Shown piece after piece: positions 1 to 10,499 of a stretch of DNA of 64,000 nucleotides (the first letter of the stretch is position 1; each line of letters begins with the position of its first letter). A model generated the notes under the pieces. It was not told where the DNA came from. It did not search any database and was given only the letters and a program-made list of their open reading frames with translations. The DNA is taken from the NCBI GenBank assembly GCA_014841835.1, contig JACYUQ010000001.1:744001-808000 (forward strand), written 5' to 3'. The translations under genes were made by a program, and so were the position numbers. The stretch comes from Oxalobacteraceae sp. CFBP 13730. Its GTDB lineage: Bacteria > Pseudomonadota > Gammaproteobacteria > Burkholderiales > Burkholderiaceae_D.

Positions 1-1187
1 ACGACTGCAAACCCGCGGCCCTGCTCGCCCGCACGGGCCGCTTCCACCGCCGCATTGAGCGCCAGAATATTGGTCTGGAACGCGATGCTGTCGATGACGC
101 CGATGATGTCGCTGATCTTGCTCGACGATGCGTTGATCTGGTCCATCGTGTCGACCACCTGGTGAATCACTTCACCGCCGCGCGCGGCCACGTTCGACGC
201 GGTCTCGGCCAGCTTGTTGGCCTGGCGCGCATTGTCGGCGTTCTGCTTGACGGTCGACGTCAGTTCTTCCATCGACGACGCGGTTTCTTCCAGCGCGCCG
301 GCCTGCTGCTCGGTGCGGCCCGACAGATCCTGGCTGCCCGCCGCTACCTGGCTGGCGGCGACCGCAATGGTATCGGTGCCGATTCGCACGGCGCCCACAG
401 TGCGCGCCAGGTTTTCGTTCATGGTCTTGAGCGCTTGCAGCAGGCGACCGGTTTCATCCTGCGTGGTGACGTCGATACGGCTGGTCAGGTCGCCAGCGGC
501 GACGGTATTGGCCACTTCCAGCGCGCGGCGTACCGGCACCGTGATCGAACGGGTGATCAAGGTGGCCACGAGGGCCGCGAATGCCAGCGCCAGACCGCCC
601 AGGGCCCAGGTTTGCCAGACGGTGCTGTCATAGGTTGCAGCGCCGTCGCGTGCCGCTTGCGCGCTCAGTGTCTTTTGCAGGGCGAGTTCTGCGCCGATGG
701 CGTCCCGCAGCTTGGCCAGGCGCGGGCGCTGCACGTCGACCAGGTACGCCTTGGCCTGCTCATCTTCGCCCGCATTGATCAGGGTGAGCAGTTCAGTGAG
801 GCCCGCCTGGTAGGGAATACTTGCGCTTTCCATCGTGCGCAGCAGGGCCAGCTCCTCCGGATGACCCGCCAGCAACGGTGCAATCTCGGTCAGCGTCGCC
901 GTGATCGTCGTCCGCGCACTGGCAATGGTGTCGGCTTGCTTCTGGCGGTCGGTCGGCTCGGCGTTGAGCATCATGTTGCGCAGCGCGATGGCAATGACGT
1001 TGATCTGGCCTTCGAGGCGGTTGCTCATCTCGATCGCCGGGATCCTGTGCTCGACCAGATCCTTGGTGCCATTGTTCACGCGCAGCAGCGACGCATTGCT
1101 CATGATGATCATCGCAACGAGCATGACGCCGACGATGCCGAAGCCGAGCGACAGACGTGATGCGATATTCAGATTACCGAGTTTCAT
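1..1187 (-). CDS. Methyl-accepting chemotaxis protein (3' end outside window)
   Basis: Inner-membrane chemoreceptor that passes ligand signals to CheA/CheW. The 395 visible codons show an N-terminal membrane segment (about residues 12-32), a periplasmic four-helix-type sensor region, a second membrane segment near residue 190, a HAMP linker, and the start of the cytoplasmic signalling domain. The conserved hairpin tip is present: the run around [20 protein letters not shown] is identical to that of the neighbouring receptor at 1938-3728. The start is the ATG at 1187, followed by [17 protein letters not shown], which matches the neighbour's N-terminus. The CheW gene lies just upstream on the same strand, so receptor and coupling protein are probably co-transcribed. 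The C-terminal end, where adaptation and tail motifs would lie, is missing because of the window edge. Confidence 0.95.
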   Translation of the reverse strand, partial: MKLGNLNIASRLSLGFGIVGVMLVAMIIMSNASLLRVNNGTKDLVEHRIPAIEMSNRLEGQINVIAIALRNMMLNAEPTDRQKQADTIASARTTITATLTEIAPLLAGHPEELALLRTMESASIPYQAGLTELLTLINAGEDEQAKAYLVDVQRPRLAKLRDAIGAELALQKTLSAQAARDGAATYDSTVWQTWALGGLALAFAALVATLITRSITVPVRRALEVANTVAAGDLTSRIDVTTQDETGRLLQALKTMNENLARTVGAVRIGTDTIAVAASQVAAGSQDLSGRTEQQAGALEETASSMEELTSTVKQNADNARQANKLAETASNVAARGGEVIHQVVDTMDQINASSSKISDIIGVIDSIAFQTNILALNAAVEAARAGEQGRGFAV

Positions 1188-1213
1188 GGGAGTTCTTCTT
1201 TCTGCGGAAGTGT

Positions 1214-1684
1214 TCAGGCAGCCAGCGGCAGCGACGGTACGAGGCCAAGTTCGTCGGATTGCATCAGGGCGTCGATATCGAGCAGGATCAGCATGCGCTC
1301 GCCGACCGTGCCGAGGCCACGCAGGTAACCGGCATCGAGCGAGCCCATGGCGGGTGCCGGCCGGATCTGGTCCGCTTCGAGGGTGACGACCTCGGAGACG
1401 CTGTCGACCACCATGCCGATCACGTGCTGCCCGATGTTCAGAATGATCACGACCGTCAGGCTGTCATACGAAGGATTCGCAAAGCCGAACTTGATGCGCA
1501 TGTCGACCACCGGCACGATTCGTCCCCGCAAATTGATGACGCCCTTGAGAAAATCGTGCGCATTGGCCAGGCGCGTAGGCGCCTCGTAGCCGCGAATTTC
1601 CTGCACGTTGAGGATGCTGATGCCATATTCCTCCTTGCCGAGACGGAAAGAGAGCACTTCGTGATCGTTGCCAGTGTGTTCCAT
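1214..1684 (-). CDS. CheW-family chemotaxis coupling protein
   Basis: A 156-residue single CheW domain that would bridge chemoreceptors and the CheA kinase. The N-terminal segment reads [22 protein letters not shown], and [14 protein letters not shown] and DSVSEVV are typical CheW strands. I chose the ATG at 1684 because a GGAAGG ribosome site sits 7-8 nt upstream and the CheW domain begins about eight residues later. An in-frame ORF extending to 1759 adds 25 residues that do not look like CheW. It lies between two chemoreceptor genes in the same orientation, so its partners are probably these receptors. No cheA is visible. cheW versus cheV-like naming cannot be settled, but there is no receiver domain. 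Confidence 0.93.
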   Translation of the reverse strand: MEHTGNDHEVLSFRLGKEEYGISILNVQEIRGYEAPTRLANAHDFLKGVINLRGRIVPVVDMRIKFGFANPSYDSLTVVIILNIGQHVIGMVVDSVSEVVTLEADQIRPAPAMGSLDAGYLRGLGTVGERMLILLDIDALMQSDELGLVPSLPLAA

Positions 1685-1860
1685 GAGATTACCTTCCAAG
1701 GCCGTTAGTTTGTGTGATATTTCTTTTCGGCAATTAGAGTAAGTTCTAATGCGAACCATAACGATGCATGCACGCTAACAAAATGACAAAGACAGTGGTA
1801 TTGCAATCAATACTGGACGATGCGCACGCTTTTATTGGCACATGTGTTGGTTGGCGGTAT

Positions 1861-1889
1861 AAAAAAACGGCAAGCCGCAGCTTGCCGTT
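1861..1889 (-). terminator. Rho-independent terminator after second chemoreceptor gene
   Basis: On the minus strand a perfect 9-bp stem (AACGGCAAG/CTTGCCGTT, 6-nt loop) is followed directly by seven T residues. It lies 49 nt past the stop codon of the chemoreceptor at 1938-3728 and should separate that transcript from the cheW-receptor pair. Confidence 0.85.
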
Positions 1890-1937
1890 GTCGATGTCGA
1901 TGTCAATGCCGTTCCAGCGGCCTGACTCAACGAGAAC

Positions 1938-3728
1938 TCAGAACTCTTCCCAATCCCCGGCCGCTACCGGCGTAGCACCAGACGTCGTCTCCGGTTTGGC
2001 TGGTGCACCGCGCGATGCGATTGCCTTGCGCGGCGCCGGCGCCGGTTTCGCGACCGGGGCAGGTGCCGGGACAGGCACAGTCGGCACTACCGGCGCTGGC
2101 GCCGGCGCACTCGCTTCCGCTGCCGCCGATGCACCCTGCATCTGCTCCCCGTCGATCTGGAACACCGCCACCGCCTGCGCCAGCCGCGCCGCCTGCTCGC
2201 GCATCGAGGTCGCCGCCGCTGCCGCTTCCTCGACCAGCGCTGCATTCTGCTGCGTGCCTTCATCCATCTGCGTCACGGCCTGATTGATTTGCTCGATGCC
2301 GGCAGTCTGCTCCAGGCTCGCTGCGCTGATCTCGGTCATGATATCGGTCACGCTGCGCACGCTGTCGACGATCTCGCGCATGGTCTGGCCGGCCTGCGCC
2401 ACCAGCTTGCCACCCTCGGCAACCTTGCCGCTCGAATCCTGAATCAGTCCCTTGATCTCGCGCGCCGCCGCCGCCGAGCGCTGTGCCAGGTTGCGCACTT
2501 CGCCCGCCACGACGGCAAAACCCCTGCCCTGCTCGCCAGCGCGCGCCGCTTCGACCGCTGCATTCAGGGCCAGGATATTGGTCTGGAACGCGATACCGTC
2601 GATGACGCCGATGATGTCGGTGATCTTGTTCGACGACGCATTGATCCCGTCCATGGTGCCCACTACCTGCGCGATCACATCGCCGCCGCGCGATGCAACC
2701 GTCGAGGCCAGACCCGCCATCACATTGGCCTGGCGCGCGTTGTCCGCGTTCTGACGGACGGTCGCCGTCAGCTGCTCCATCGACGACGCGGCTTCTTCCA
2801 GCGCTGCGGCCTGCTGCTCGGTGCGGATCGACAGGTCATGGCTGCCTGCCGCCACTTCGGCCGCCGCCACCGCGATCGTGTCCGTTCCCACGCGCACGGT
2901 GCCCACGGTACGCGCCAGATTTTCGTTCATGGTCTTGAGGGCCTGCAGCAGCTGGCCGGTTTCGTCACGCGTGGTGACCTCGATGCGGCTGGTCAGATCG
3001 CCGGCAGCGACCGTGTTGGCCACATCCAGTGCCCGCGACAGCGGCCGCGTGATCGAGCGCGTGATGGTCCAGGCCGCCAGAACCGACAGCAGCAAGGCCA
3101 CGCCGCCCAGGCCCCACATCAGCAGACTCGTGTTGCGATAGGTGGTGGCCGCTTCGCGCGCGGCCTCGTTCGCGATCGCGACCTGCAGCTCGGTCTGGTC
3201 GGCCGTTGCCCGCTTCAGGCGCATCAGCAGCGGGCCCAGGTCTTCGCCGAGCAGCGCGCGCGCCTCGTCGACTTCCTCGGCCTCGAGGTGCTTGATCATG
3301 GCGTCCTGACCGGCCTTGTAGAGCGCGGTTTCCTTTTCCATCCGGGCGAGCAGCTCGAGCGCTTTCGGGTTGTGCAACGATGCCCGCAGCTTGACCAGGA
3401 TGCCGTCCATCGCAGCGCGCGCGGCCATGATGTCCCTGACCTGACGCCGATGGTCGGAGCCGCTGTCGCTGAGGATCATATTGCGCAGCGAGATGGCAAT
3501 ATCGTTGATCCGGTCCTGCATCTGGGTGGTCAGCGCGATGCGCGGCATGCGTTCGTTGACGATCTCTGCGGTGCCGGCATTGGTACGGGCCAGCATTGCA
3601 TTGCTCAGTACGATCATCACGACCAGCATGATGCAGATCAGACCAAAGCCCAGTGACAGCCGTTTGCCGATGCGCAGATGTGCCAGCGTCATGCCGGATC
3701 GCTTGTTGTGTGGTCCTGTCATGGTCAT
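1938..3728 (-). CDS. Methyl-accepting chemotaxis protein
   Basis: Complete chemoreceptor of 596 residues. Order: short N-terminus, membrane helix (about 28-47), periplasmic helical sensor region, second helix (about 203-223), HAMP linker, then a long cytoplasmic coiled coil with the invariant tip ([21 protein letters not shown] region, about residue 385). The last 70 residues are an Ala/Pro-rich flexible linker ending in DWEEF, which resembles the tethering pentapeptide (xWxxF) that recruits CheR/CheB. Several starts are possible: 3728 (ATG), 3722 (ATG six nt later, better spaced from the AAGG site), and the internal Met that aligns best with the sister receptor. The gene is paralogous to the receptor at 1-1187, with strong identity in HAMP and signalling parts but a diverged sensor region. 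A terminator follows at 1861-1889. Confidence 0.95.
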   Translation of the reverse strand: MTMTGPHNKRSGMTLAHLRIGKRLSLGFGLICIMLVVMIVLSNAMLARTNAGTAEIVNERMPRIALTTQMQDRINDIAISLRNMILSDSGSDHRRQVRDIMAARAAMDGILVKLRASLHNPKALELLARMEKETALYKAGQDAMIKHLEAEEVDEARALLGEDLGPLLMRLKRATADQTELQVAIANEAAREAATTYRNTSLLMWGLGGVALLLSVLAAWTITRSITRPLSRALDVANTVAAGDLTSRIEVTTRDETGQLLQALKTMNENLARTVGTVRVGTDTIAVAAAEVAAGSHDLSIRTEQQAAALEEAASSMEQLTATVRQNADNARQANVMAGLASTVASRGGDVIAQVVGTMDGINASSNKITDIIGVIDGIAFQTNILALNAAVEAARAGEQGRGFAVVAGEVRNLAQRSAAAAREIKGLIQDSSGKVAEGGKLVAQAGQTMREIVDSVRSVTDIMTEISAASLEQTAGIEQINQAVTQMDEGTQQNAALVEEAAAAATSMREQAARLAQAVAVFQIDGEQMQGASAAAEASAPAPAPVVPTVPVPAPAPVAKPAPAPRKAIASRGAPAKPETTSGATPVAAGDWEEF

Positions 3729-3958
3729 CCTTGTACAGCGCCAGGCGCTGAAAATAGTTACCCTGGGAGAACATTACAAGCGACTTTTAGCCGTGTCGAT
3801 AGATCGTTGTCAATACTGGAAAATAAAACTTGGTTTAGGTCGAAACTATGGCGCGCTCACAACAGGTGACCAGAGCTTTCTCTATCGTCACCGCCACGTT
3901 GGCACACAATATGCTTGAGCTAAAAGGACATCCATCCACCATCAGTTCCGGGAGTTTT

Positions 3959-4489
3959 ATGATCATCCGCAGACTCGATCCACGCACCATCGCCCAATCC
4001 ATGCCGTCCCTGGGCACGCTGCTGCTCGACGCCGTCGCCGATGGCCACTCGCTGGGATTCGTCAACGGCCTTGACCAGGATCAACTCGACGCGTATTGGC
4101 AGGGCGTCGCGGAAGAAGTGGGTCTGGGGCGACGCGTACTATTGGCAGCGGAGCGTGAAGGTGTGCTGCTCGGCAGTATCCAGCTGGAACTATGCACGAA
4201 GCCGAACGGCCACAACCGCGCCGAAGTGCAACAGTTGCTCGTACACTGCACCGCACGACGCAGCGGCATCGGGATGGCGCTCATGCAAGCCCTGGAGATC
4301 GAAGCACTGGCGCTGCGCCGCGGCTTGCTGTTTCTGGATGCCGCGGTGGGTTCCGCTGCCGAGCAACTGGTCCAGCAGAGTGGGTACGAACGGGTTGGCG
4401 AATTGCCCGAGTACGCCTGTACGCCGAATGGTCGCTGGCACGCGACGGCAATTTATTACAAGACCCTTTTTATACGCAACCGACGCTGA
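3959..4489 (+). CDS. GNAT-family N-acetyltransferase
   Basis: A 176-residue single-domain GNAT protein that would transfer an acyl group from acetyl-CoA to an unknown amine. The acetyl-CoA pyrophosphate-binding motif A is visible as EVQQLLVHCTARRSGIGMAL (Q/R-x-x-G-x-G/A type), followed by a C-terminal region with LFLDAAVGSAAEQLVQQSGY, as in small-molecule and protein acetyltransferases. The start at 3959 has a GGGAG ribosome site 4 nt upstream; an in-frame extension to 3848 adds 37 residues without domain character. It is divergent from the chemoreceptor gene and precedes the hybrid kinase at 4582. Substrate unknown. Confidence 0.88.
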   Translation: MIIRRLDPRTIAQSMPSLGTLLLDAVADGHSLGFVNGLDQDQLDAYWQGVAEEVGLGRRVLLAAEREGVLLGSIQLELCTKPNGHNRAEVQQLLVHCTARRSGIGMALMQALEIEALALRRGLLFLDAAVGSAAEQLVQQSGYERVGELPEYACTPNGRWHATAIYYKTLFIRNRR

Positions 4490-4581
4490 CCGACACGTCC
4501 CGCCGCCAGCCTGCTCAAGGAATGTGTGCGCCACCGGTTTGTGGCGTAGAATTCGCCGGGTTGAACGTTCTGGAAAGCAAT

Positions 4582-7158
<2,577 letters not shown>

Positions 7159-7174
7159 GTGCTGGCGACGAAAC

Positions 7175-8812
7175 CTATTTGCGCTTGACGCTACCGAACG
7201 CTTCGCCCTTCTTCCAGGTCGGCATGCCGGGCGCGTTTGCGACTGCGTAACCCAGGTTGAGCGTGAACTGGGCCTGCTGCACCATGCCGGACAAATCCCA
7301 TTCCGGCCGGTACGCATCGCTGACCTGGTGGTAGTGATCCTTGAAGCCCTTGATGTTGGTGCTGGACTCGTTCTGGTGCTGCTCGAACTCGAAGTGACCA
7401 TCGCCCGAGAACACGGCCGAGCCGACGTTAAACGCCGGCACGCCCGCCTTGGCGAACGCAAAGTGGTCGGCGCGGAAATAAGCGCCCGACATGTCCGGCG
7501 AGCTTGGCGCAATCTTCAGGCCCATCGATTTGGCCACCTGGGTCGAAGTCTCGAACAGGCTGCTGCGCTCCGCGCCGGCGACACCGATATCGCGCGTGCG
7601 GCCGACAAAGTTCAGGCTGTCGAGATTGAGGTCGGCGGCCGTTTGCGCCAGCGGCCAGACCGGGTTGGCGACATACGCCGCCGCGCCCAGCAGGCCCTGC
7701 TCTTCGGCGGCGGGCCACAAGAAGATCTGGGTGCGCTTGGCCGGCTTCTTGACCGCTTCGGCCGCCATCACCAGCAGCGCTGCGGTGCCCGACGCGTTAT
7801 CGATCGCGCCGTTGTAGATGCGGTCGGCCTTCGGATCGTCCCCGGCCTTCAGTTCGGCCATGCCCATGTGATCCCAGTGCGACGAATACACGACGGCCTG
7901 CTCTTTCAGCTTGGCGTCGGTGCCGGGCACGATGCCGATCACGTTGAATTGTTCGACCGGCCGGATCGCCGAGCGCAATTCGACATGCCCTGCGACCTTC
8001 AGGTCGACCGGGCGAAAATCTCGGCGCTCGGCCTGCGCGCGCAGCTTGTCGAGGTCATGGCCGCCAGCGGCGAACAGCTCGCGCGCCGTGTCTTCGTGCA
8101 GCCAGCCTTCCATGGGATTGCCCGGGCCCTTGAGGCCAAAGCGCTCGTTGCCAAAGCCATTGGCCGGCACGCTCCACGGATAGGAGCTCGACGGCGTCGT
8201 GTGGATCAACAGGACACCGGCCGCGCCGCGGCGCGCGGCTTCCTCGAATTTGTAGACCCAGCGGCCGTACCAGGTGTAGGCCTTGCCGGCAAAGCGGTTG
8301 GGCTCTTCGGCGGTGGGCTGGGGATCGTCGACCATCATGACGAGGATCTTGCCTTTGGCATCGAGGCCCTTGTAGTCGTCCCATTTTTCTTCGGGTGCTG
8401 CGGCGCCGTAGCCGACGAAGACGAGAGGCGCATCGAACGACAGATTCTCGTTGCCGCTCTTGGTGCCCATGACGATGCTCTTGCCCAGTTCCGGCTTGAA
8501 GGTCTTGCCGCCGGCAGTGAACGTGGCGCTGCCACTGAGAAGTTTGCTGCCCTCGATCTCGACCTTCTGGCGATAGCCGCCGCCTGGGGTGGGCTTCAGG
8601 CCAATCAGCGCGGCCTGGGTTTCCAGATAGCGCACTGCCAGATCGCCGCCGCGCTGGCCGGTGCCGCGGCCTTCGAGCAGATCGTCGGCAAGGAACGACA
8701 GGTGGGCGCGCAGTGCGGTCTCGGACACGGCGGCCGGTTGCTGCGCATGCGCAGCCTGGGAGACGGAGAAAATACAGGCGCTGACGGCCAGGGCAAGAGG
8801 ATGAAGTCGCAT
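7175..8812 (-). CDS. Exported M28-family metallopeptidase
   Basis: A 545-residue secreted or periplasmic zinc aminopeptidase-like protein. It starts with a clear signal peptide ending in SQAAHAQQ. A PA-type insert (roughly 130-270) interrupts the peptidase domain. Zinc ligands are recognisable: SSHWDHMG (His, Asp), NGAIDNASGT (bridging Asp), AAEEQGLLGA (catalytic Glu and ligand Glu), NLDSLNF (Asp) and RADHFAF (His). This is the full M28 set, so it is probably active. The Met at 8812 is chosen because the signal peptide starts there; a longer frame runs to 8938. It is convergent with the hybrid kinase and divergent from the small monooxygenase-like gene at 8951. Confidence 0.93.
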   Translation of the reverse strand: MRLHPLALAVSACIFSVSQAAHAQQPAAVSETALRAHLSFLADDLLEGRGTGQRGGDLAVRYLETQAALIGLKPTPGGGYRQKVEIEGSKLLSGSATFTAGGKTFKPELGKSIVMGTKSGNENLSFDAPLVFVGYGAAAPEEKWDDYKGLDAKGKILVMMVDDPQPTAEEPNRFAGKAYTWYGRWVYKFEEAARRGAAGVLLIHTTPSSSYPWSVPANGFGNERFGLKGPGNPMEGWLHEDTARELFAAGGHDLDKLRAQAERRDFRPVDLKVAGHVELRSAIRPVEQFNVIGIVPGTDAKLKEQAVVYSSHWDHMGMAELKAGDDPKADRIYNGAIDNASGTAALLVMAAEAVKKPAKRTQIFLWPAAEEQGLLGAAAYVANPVWPLAQTAADLNLDSLNFVGRTRDIGVAGAERSSLFETSTQVAKSMGLKIAPSSPDMSGAYFRADHFAFAKAGVPAFNVGSAVFSGDGHFEFEQHQNESSTNIKGFKDHYHQVSDAYRPEWDLSGMVQQAQFTLNLGYAVANAPGMPTWKKGEAFGSVKRK

Positions 8813-8950
8813 CGAGGCTTTCGTGACAGGATGATGGAAAAGCCATCTTAACCCGACCTGCATCGAATCTGCCAAGACGCCCGTTTGTGCTTGGCGGTGC
8901 AGAGGGGGCCCACCTATACTCTTCCAAAACAATTCCACGCGAGGACAGGC

Positions 8951-9361
8951 ATGACCGTATCCCGCCGCAGGGTGCTTGGGGCGCTTGCAGCATTGCCGCT
9001 AACTCAGGCCCGCGCCGCCGCACCTGTCACCCCCACCGCCACGATGAAAGCGACACCCAGCATGTACGGTCTGATCGGAAAAATACGCGCCACCCCGGGC
9101 CAACGCGACGCCCTCATCGCCATCCTGCTGGAAGGCACCACCGCCATGCCCGGCTGCCTGGCCTACATCATCGCCAAAGACAAGCAGGACGCCGACGCCA
9201 TCTGGATCACCGAAACCTGGGACACGCAAGACCACCACAAGGCCTCACTGGCCCTCCCGTCAGTCCAAGCCGCCATCAAACAAGCCCGCCCCCTGATCAC
9301 CGGCTTCGGCGAACGCTTCGAAACCGAACCCATCGGCGGCCAAGGCCTCCCGAACAACTAG
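8951..9361 (+). CDS. Putative quinol monooxygenase (ABM domain) with export signal
   Basis: A 136-residue protein. The N-terminus MTVSRRRVLGALAALPLTQARAAA resembles a twin-arginine or Sec signal peptide. The rest matches the antibiotic biosynthesis monooxygenase (ABM) fold: IRATPGQRDALIAILLEG, a central AYIIAKDKQDADAIWITETW strand pair, and DHHKASLALPSVQAAI. Such proteins act as small cofactor-free oxygenases (YgiN-like) or heme or aldehyde-handling enzymes; the substrate here is unknown. A GAGGA ribosome site precedes the ATG. The TAG stop is part of the first intergenic palindromic repeat that starts at 9359. Confidence 0.85.
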   Translation: MTVSRRRVLGALAALPLTQARAAAPVTPTATMKATPSMYGLIGKIRATPGQRDALIAILLEGTTAMPGCLAYIIAKDKQDADAIWITETWDTQDHHKASLALPSVQAAIKQARPLITGFGERFETEPIGGQGLPNN

Positions 9362-9784
9362 GGTCAGAGTAGATTTATTGGGCAATTACACAAAGTTGTC
9401 AAACAATTCGACTCTGACCCTAATTTATTCTTGCAGAAACTCTTGCAAATTAATTAGGGTCAGAGTCGAATTATTGGGCAATTGATCGCCACTTTTCGAT
9501 CGTTTGATTCCTGAATTCATTGAATTGAATTCGCAGCGTATTTAAATGATTCGAGGATCATTCTTTTTGCCACAGAATTCAACAGCGCAAGAAAATTGCT
9601 CGACAAAAGGCAGAATTAATTAGGGTCAGAGTCGATTTTTTGGGCAATTACCGAATGTTGTCAAACAATTCGACTCTGACCCTAATTTAGATTTTTGGAA
9701 AGAGTTGCGAATTAATTAGGGTCAGAGTCGAATTAACTGGCAACTTTGAAAATTGCTTTTTAATTCTACTCTGACCCTAATTTA
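9359..9784. repeat. Cluster of palindromic intergenic repeats (AGGGTCAGAGT family)
   Basis: Four copies of one element fill the gap between the monooxygenase-like gene and kdpE. Copies at 9360-9421, about 9622-9682 and about 9717-9779 are inverted repeats with outer arms AGGGTCAGAGT/ACTCTGACCCT and 38-40 nt between the arms. Copies 1 and 3 also share the inner GGGCAATTAC and GTTGTCAAACAATTCGACTC. A half copy with only the left arm lies at about 9456-9481. The unit between 9485 and 9615 is AT-rich and has no gene. Each full copy could fold into a long hairpin in RNA and may end both convergent transcripts. I infer a REP-like, non-autonomous repeat family. No mobilising gene is nearby. Confidence 0.85.
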
Positions 9785-9806
9785 TTTAACATTGATTGGA
9801 GGACTT

Positions 9807-10499
9807 TTAGCCGAGCCAGAGGCGGTAGCCGACGCCGGTTTCGGTGAGGAGGTGGCGGGGTTGGGCGGGGTCGGGTTCGAGTTTGTGGCGCAAGTGACCC
9901 ATATAGATGCGCAGGTAGTGGCCGCTTTCGGCGTGGCCGGGGCCCCAGACGGCGCGCAGCAGCTGCGGGGCCGTCATCACGCGGCCCGCGTTGCTGACCA
10001 GGACGGCGAGCAGGCGGTATTCGGTAGGCGTTAAGTGGACGTGTTCGCCGTTTCGTGTGACCACACGGTCTTGCAGGTCCACTGAGACGTCGCTGAAGTG
10101 CGTTTTGCTGTCGCCGCCGGCGGCCGGTTGGCGCTGGCGGCGCAGCGTGGCGCGCACGCGGGCGAGGAGTTCGCCGGTGCCGAACGGCTTGGTCAGGTAG
10201 TCGTCGGCGCCGGCGTCGAGCGCGCGGATTTTTTCGCCCTCGGCCACGCGCGCTGACAGCACGATGATCGGCACCGCCGACCATTTGCGCACGTCGTGGA
10301 TGAAGTCGATGCCGTCGCCATCCGGCAGGCCCAGGTCGAGCACGATCAGGTCGGGGCGACGCGTGCCGGCGTCGATCAGGCCACGCGCCATGCTCACCGA
10401 CTCGTGCACCTGCCAGCCTTCCTGTTCAAGCGCGGCGCGCACGAAGCGGCGGATTTGCGGCTCGTCCTCCACCAGCAGTGCGCAAGGCGCATCAAGCAT
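9807..10499 (-). CDS. kdpE: Response regulator KdpE
   Basis: A 230-residue OmpR-type response regulator that activates kdp transcription when phosphorylated by KdpD. The receiver (1-115) has the acidic pair in LLVEDEPQ, the phospho-acceptor Asp in LIVLDLGLPDGDG, and the conserved Lys in LTKPFGTGELLARV. A winged-helix domain follows, with LTPTEYRLLAVLVSNAGRV and HYLRIYMGHLRHKLE. The start overlaps the kdpD stop by 8 nt and has GGAG 7 nt upstream, so the two are translationally coupled. It is the last gene of the kdp transcript and is followed by the palindromic repeat cluster. Confidence 0.97.
   Translation of the reverse strand: MLDAPCALLVEDEPQIRRFVRAALEQEGWQVHESVSMARGLIDAGTRRPDLIVLDLGLPDGDGIDFIHDVRKWSAVPIIVLSARVAEGEKIRALDAGADDYLTKPFGTGELLARVRATLRRQRQPAAGGDSKTHFSDVSVDLQDRVVTRNGEHVHLTPTEYRLLAVLVSNAGRVMTAPQLLRAVWGPGHAESGHYLRIYMGHLRHKLEPDPAQPRHLLTETGVGYRLWLG

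Noticed and set aside
4192-4581. N-terminal extension of the hybrid kinase overlapping the GNAT gene
   Set aside because: The extension lies out of frame within a clear GNAT gene and lacks domain features.
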